64,000 nucleotides of DNA, from assembly GCF_003971235.1 (NCBI RefSeq), contig NZ_CP034661.1:620001-684000 (forward strand), in the 5' to 3' direction. This DNA is from Chryseobacterium aureum. Its GTDB lineage: Bacteria; Bacteroidota; Bacteroidia; Flavobacteriales; Weeksellaceae. Shown piece after piece: positions 62,563 to 64,000 of the stretch. Numbering within the stretch: position 1 is the stretch's first letter; each line of letters opens with the position of its first letter. The position numbers and the translations under genes were made by a program. The notes beneath the pieces are model-generated. The model saw nothing but the letters and a program-made list of their open reading frames with translations, was not told the origin of the DNA and searched no databases.

Positions 62563-63795
62563 ATGAAGCGATATCCTACTTTTTTATTAGCATTATTATT
62601 TCCAGTCACGATGTATAGCCAGCAAAATTTATCTGCTGATGAATTGTTTCTAAAGGCACGTACCACAGCTTTTGAACAGAAAGATTACCCTGCATCTATT
62701 GCGTTGGCTAAAGAAGCCCTGGAAAAAGCTCCTGATTATACAGATATTTCAGTTTTTCTGGGAAGACTGTATACCTGGAATAAAGATCTTGCTTCAGCAA
62801 GATCCGTATTTGAAGAGCTTGGAAAAAAAGATGTTCAGGATGAAGATTATTTCCTGGCATATGCTTCACTGGAGTATTGGAATGATCAGAATACAAAAGC
62901 TATTGAAATCATCGATAAAGGGCTCTCCTATCATTCTAAATCTGAAGCGTTGCTGCTGTTGAAAGCTAAGGTTTACTTTGGTATGGATAATTACGGGGAA
63001 GCAGAAAAAGCTGTAACCGCTCTTTTGTCTGTTAATCCTAAAAATACCGAGGCAAGAGCACTTGCAGTGAGAATAAATGAACTTACCTCTAAAAATGCAG
63101 TAGGAATTATTTATAATTATTCTCATTTTGACAGGCAGTTTGATAATGACTGGCATATTGTAGGGGTAAGCTACAAGAGAATAACTCCTATTGGTTCCTT
63201 TATTCTTCGCGGAAATTACGCCAACAAGTTTGCACAGGGTGGTACTCAGATTGAACTGGAAGCTTATCCAAGGCTTTCTAAAATGTTCTATCTGTATGTT
63301 GGCGGAGGATATTCTGATGATGTAGGATTATTTCCCAAATACCGCACGGGAGTTTCTTTAAATGCAAATCTTCCTCACAGTTTTGAGGCTGAACTGGGAT
63401 ACCGGCAGCTCTATTTTAGCAATAGTATCTGGATGTATACCGCCGCAGTTGGAAAGTATTATAAAAATTTCTGGTTTAATCTGCGTACTTATATTACTCC
63501 TGACAGTAAAAATATATCGCATTCTTATACCGGAACTGTAAGATATTATACAAAAGGACCACAGGATTATTTTGCTTTTCAGATCGGAACCGGTATCAGC
63601 CCGGAGGAATACCGAAATAACCTGCTGGAAAATGAAACCTTCAAACTTAAGACCTTTAAAATTGGAGCAGAATATAATTTTTCTTTCCACTCCAATCTGT
63701 TTTCGGTGGGAACCATGTACTATAATCAGGAATACCGCCCGGGAGAAAAAGGAAATCAGTTTGATGTTACTTTAGGCTACACCAGAAAGTTTTAA
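62563..63795 (+). CDS. YaiO-family outer-membrane beta-barrel protein with TPRs
   Basis: 410 residues. The signal peptide (1 to about 19) is followed by TPR repeats (about 22-170: ARTTAFEQKDYPASIALAKE, LLKAKVYFGMDNYGEAEKAV) and a C-terminal barrel (about 175-410) whose last strand is FDVTLGYTRKF. This is the YaiO arrangement. Family function is unclear. Its stop codon overlaps the stop codon of the convergent partial gene by four bases. Confidence 0.87.
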   Translation: MKRYPTFLLALLFPVTMYSQQNLSADELFLKARTTAFEQKDYPASIALAKEALEKAPDYTDISVFLGRLYTWNKDLASARSVFEELGKKDVQDEDYFLAYASLEYWNDQNTKAIEIIDKGLSYHSKSEALLLLKAKVYFGMDNYGEAEKAVTALLSVNPKNTEARALAVRINELTSKNAVGIIYNYSHFDRQFDNDWHIVGVSYKRITPIGSFILRGNYANKFAQGGTQIELEAYPRLSKMFYLYVGGGYSDDVGLFPKYRTGVSLNANLPHSFEAELGYRQLYFSNSIWMYTAAVGKYYKNFWFNLRTYITPDSKNISHSYTGTVRYYTKGPQDYFAFQIGTGISPEEYRNNLLENETFKLKTFKIGAEYNFSFHSNLFSVGTMYYNQEYRPGEKGNQFDVTLGYTRKF

Positions 63796-64000
63796 AACCT
63801 TGGTTTCGTTTTTTTCTTAAAGTTTATCATTACAGAATCCGGCATCAGTTTTTTGGTGGAGTAAAACTGAGAATTCATGCTTTTATATTGGTTAAATCGG
63901 CCGTTGATTTTGCTCAGGGCTGCTGCATCCGTGGAAGGTTCCTCTTCTAAATCGGTAAGGGTTAAAAGTTGTCCGTCATGGATATAATATTTTTCAGAAA
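63792..64000 (-). CDS. C-terminal part of an unidentified protein (partial)
   Basis: The minus strand has an open frame of 68 codons running off the right edge, ending in TAA at 63794-63792. The product ends TDAAALSKINGRFNQYKSMN, SQFYSTKKLMPDSVMINFKK, KTKPRF and contains KYYIHDGQLLTLTDLEEEPS. It resembles the C-termini of some LTA-synthase/sulfatase-like proteins of flavobacteria, but this is a weak match by eye. The frame's quality and the overlapping stop suggest a real gene end. Confidence 0.5.
   Translation of the reverse strand, partial: SEKYYIHDGQLLTLTDLEEEPSTDAAALSKINGRFNQYKSMNSQFYSTKKLMPDSVMINFKKKTKPRF

Overview
The window is chromosomal DNA from a flavobacterium, most likely Chryseobacterium or a close relative. 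It is AT-rich with long AT-rich gaps, shows no clear Shine-Dalgarno sequences, and carries several TAnnTTTG-type (Bacteroidetes -7) promoter boxes. It encodes a short 288-residue primary sigma factor, a protein with a type IX secretion C-terminal sorting domain, Bacteroidetes-type T6SS-iii genes (tssG-like, tssN, tssK) and a subclass B1 metallo-beta-lactamase of the IND/CGB kind.

Layout. 1-4.5 kb: the 5' end of infC (apparent AUA start) and thrS on the minus strand, then a secreted DUF4932 metalloprotease-like protein and an M19 dipeptidase, closed by a 157-bp nested inverted-repeat element. 4.7-10.8 kb: a helical hypothetical protein and the leucine operon leuA-leuC-leuD-leuB. 10.8-16.3 kb: small envelope and stress genes on the minus strand (DUF4230, thioredoxin-like, MazG-like), then kdsA and a TonB-dependent receptor. 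16.3-20.3 kb: a copper-handling group of an HYC/CC/PP small protein, a DUF3347 protein and a large multicopper oxidase with two N-terminal metal-binding modules and a barrel-like C-terminus. 20.4-27.8 kb: secreted protein, S9 peptidase, FAD monooxygenase, GNAT, lipoprotein, rpoD and S1/P1 nuclease. 28.3-31.4 kb: the T6SS-iii trio. 31.4-42.3 kb: aminotransferase, beta-lactamase, DtxR-family regulator, threonine aldolase, lipoprotein, TIM-barrel-like protein, a small ArsR/SRPBCC/YdeI/DoxX group surrounded by 69-bp repeats, and the Prc-type protease.

42.4-52 kb is the accessory region: an XRE regulator plus AbiH (phage-exclusion family) transcribed together, a divergent SymE-like gene, a methyltransferase, and a complete Tn3-family transposon (41-bp terminal inverted repeats, resolvase, transposase, pRiA4b ORF-3 passenger) that has cut off the 3' part of an EamA transporter gene. 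52-64 kb: DUF2625, aminoglycoside-phosphotransferase-like kinase, BspA-like repeat protein with a T9SS tail, a ZnuD-like receptor with a dyad lying on its -33 promoter element, a flavin amine oxidase, an unusual glycine-zipper peptide with a bacteriocin-like leader and twin CX3C motifs, an XRE-S24 regulator, exonuclease III, a YaiO-family barrel protein and the 3' end of an unidentified gene.

No rRNA, tRNA or CRISPR array was seen. The candidates I consider least ordinary are the twin-CX3C glycine-zipper peptide, the multicopper oxidase fusion, the ZnuD-like operator, the two families of intergenic hairpin repeats and the XRE-AbiH/SymE island beside the transposon.
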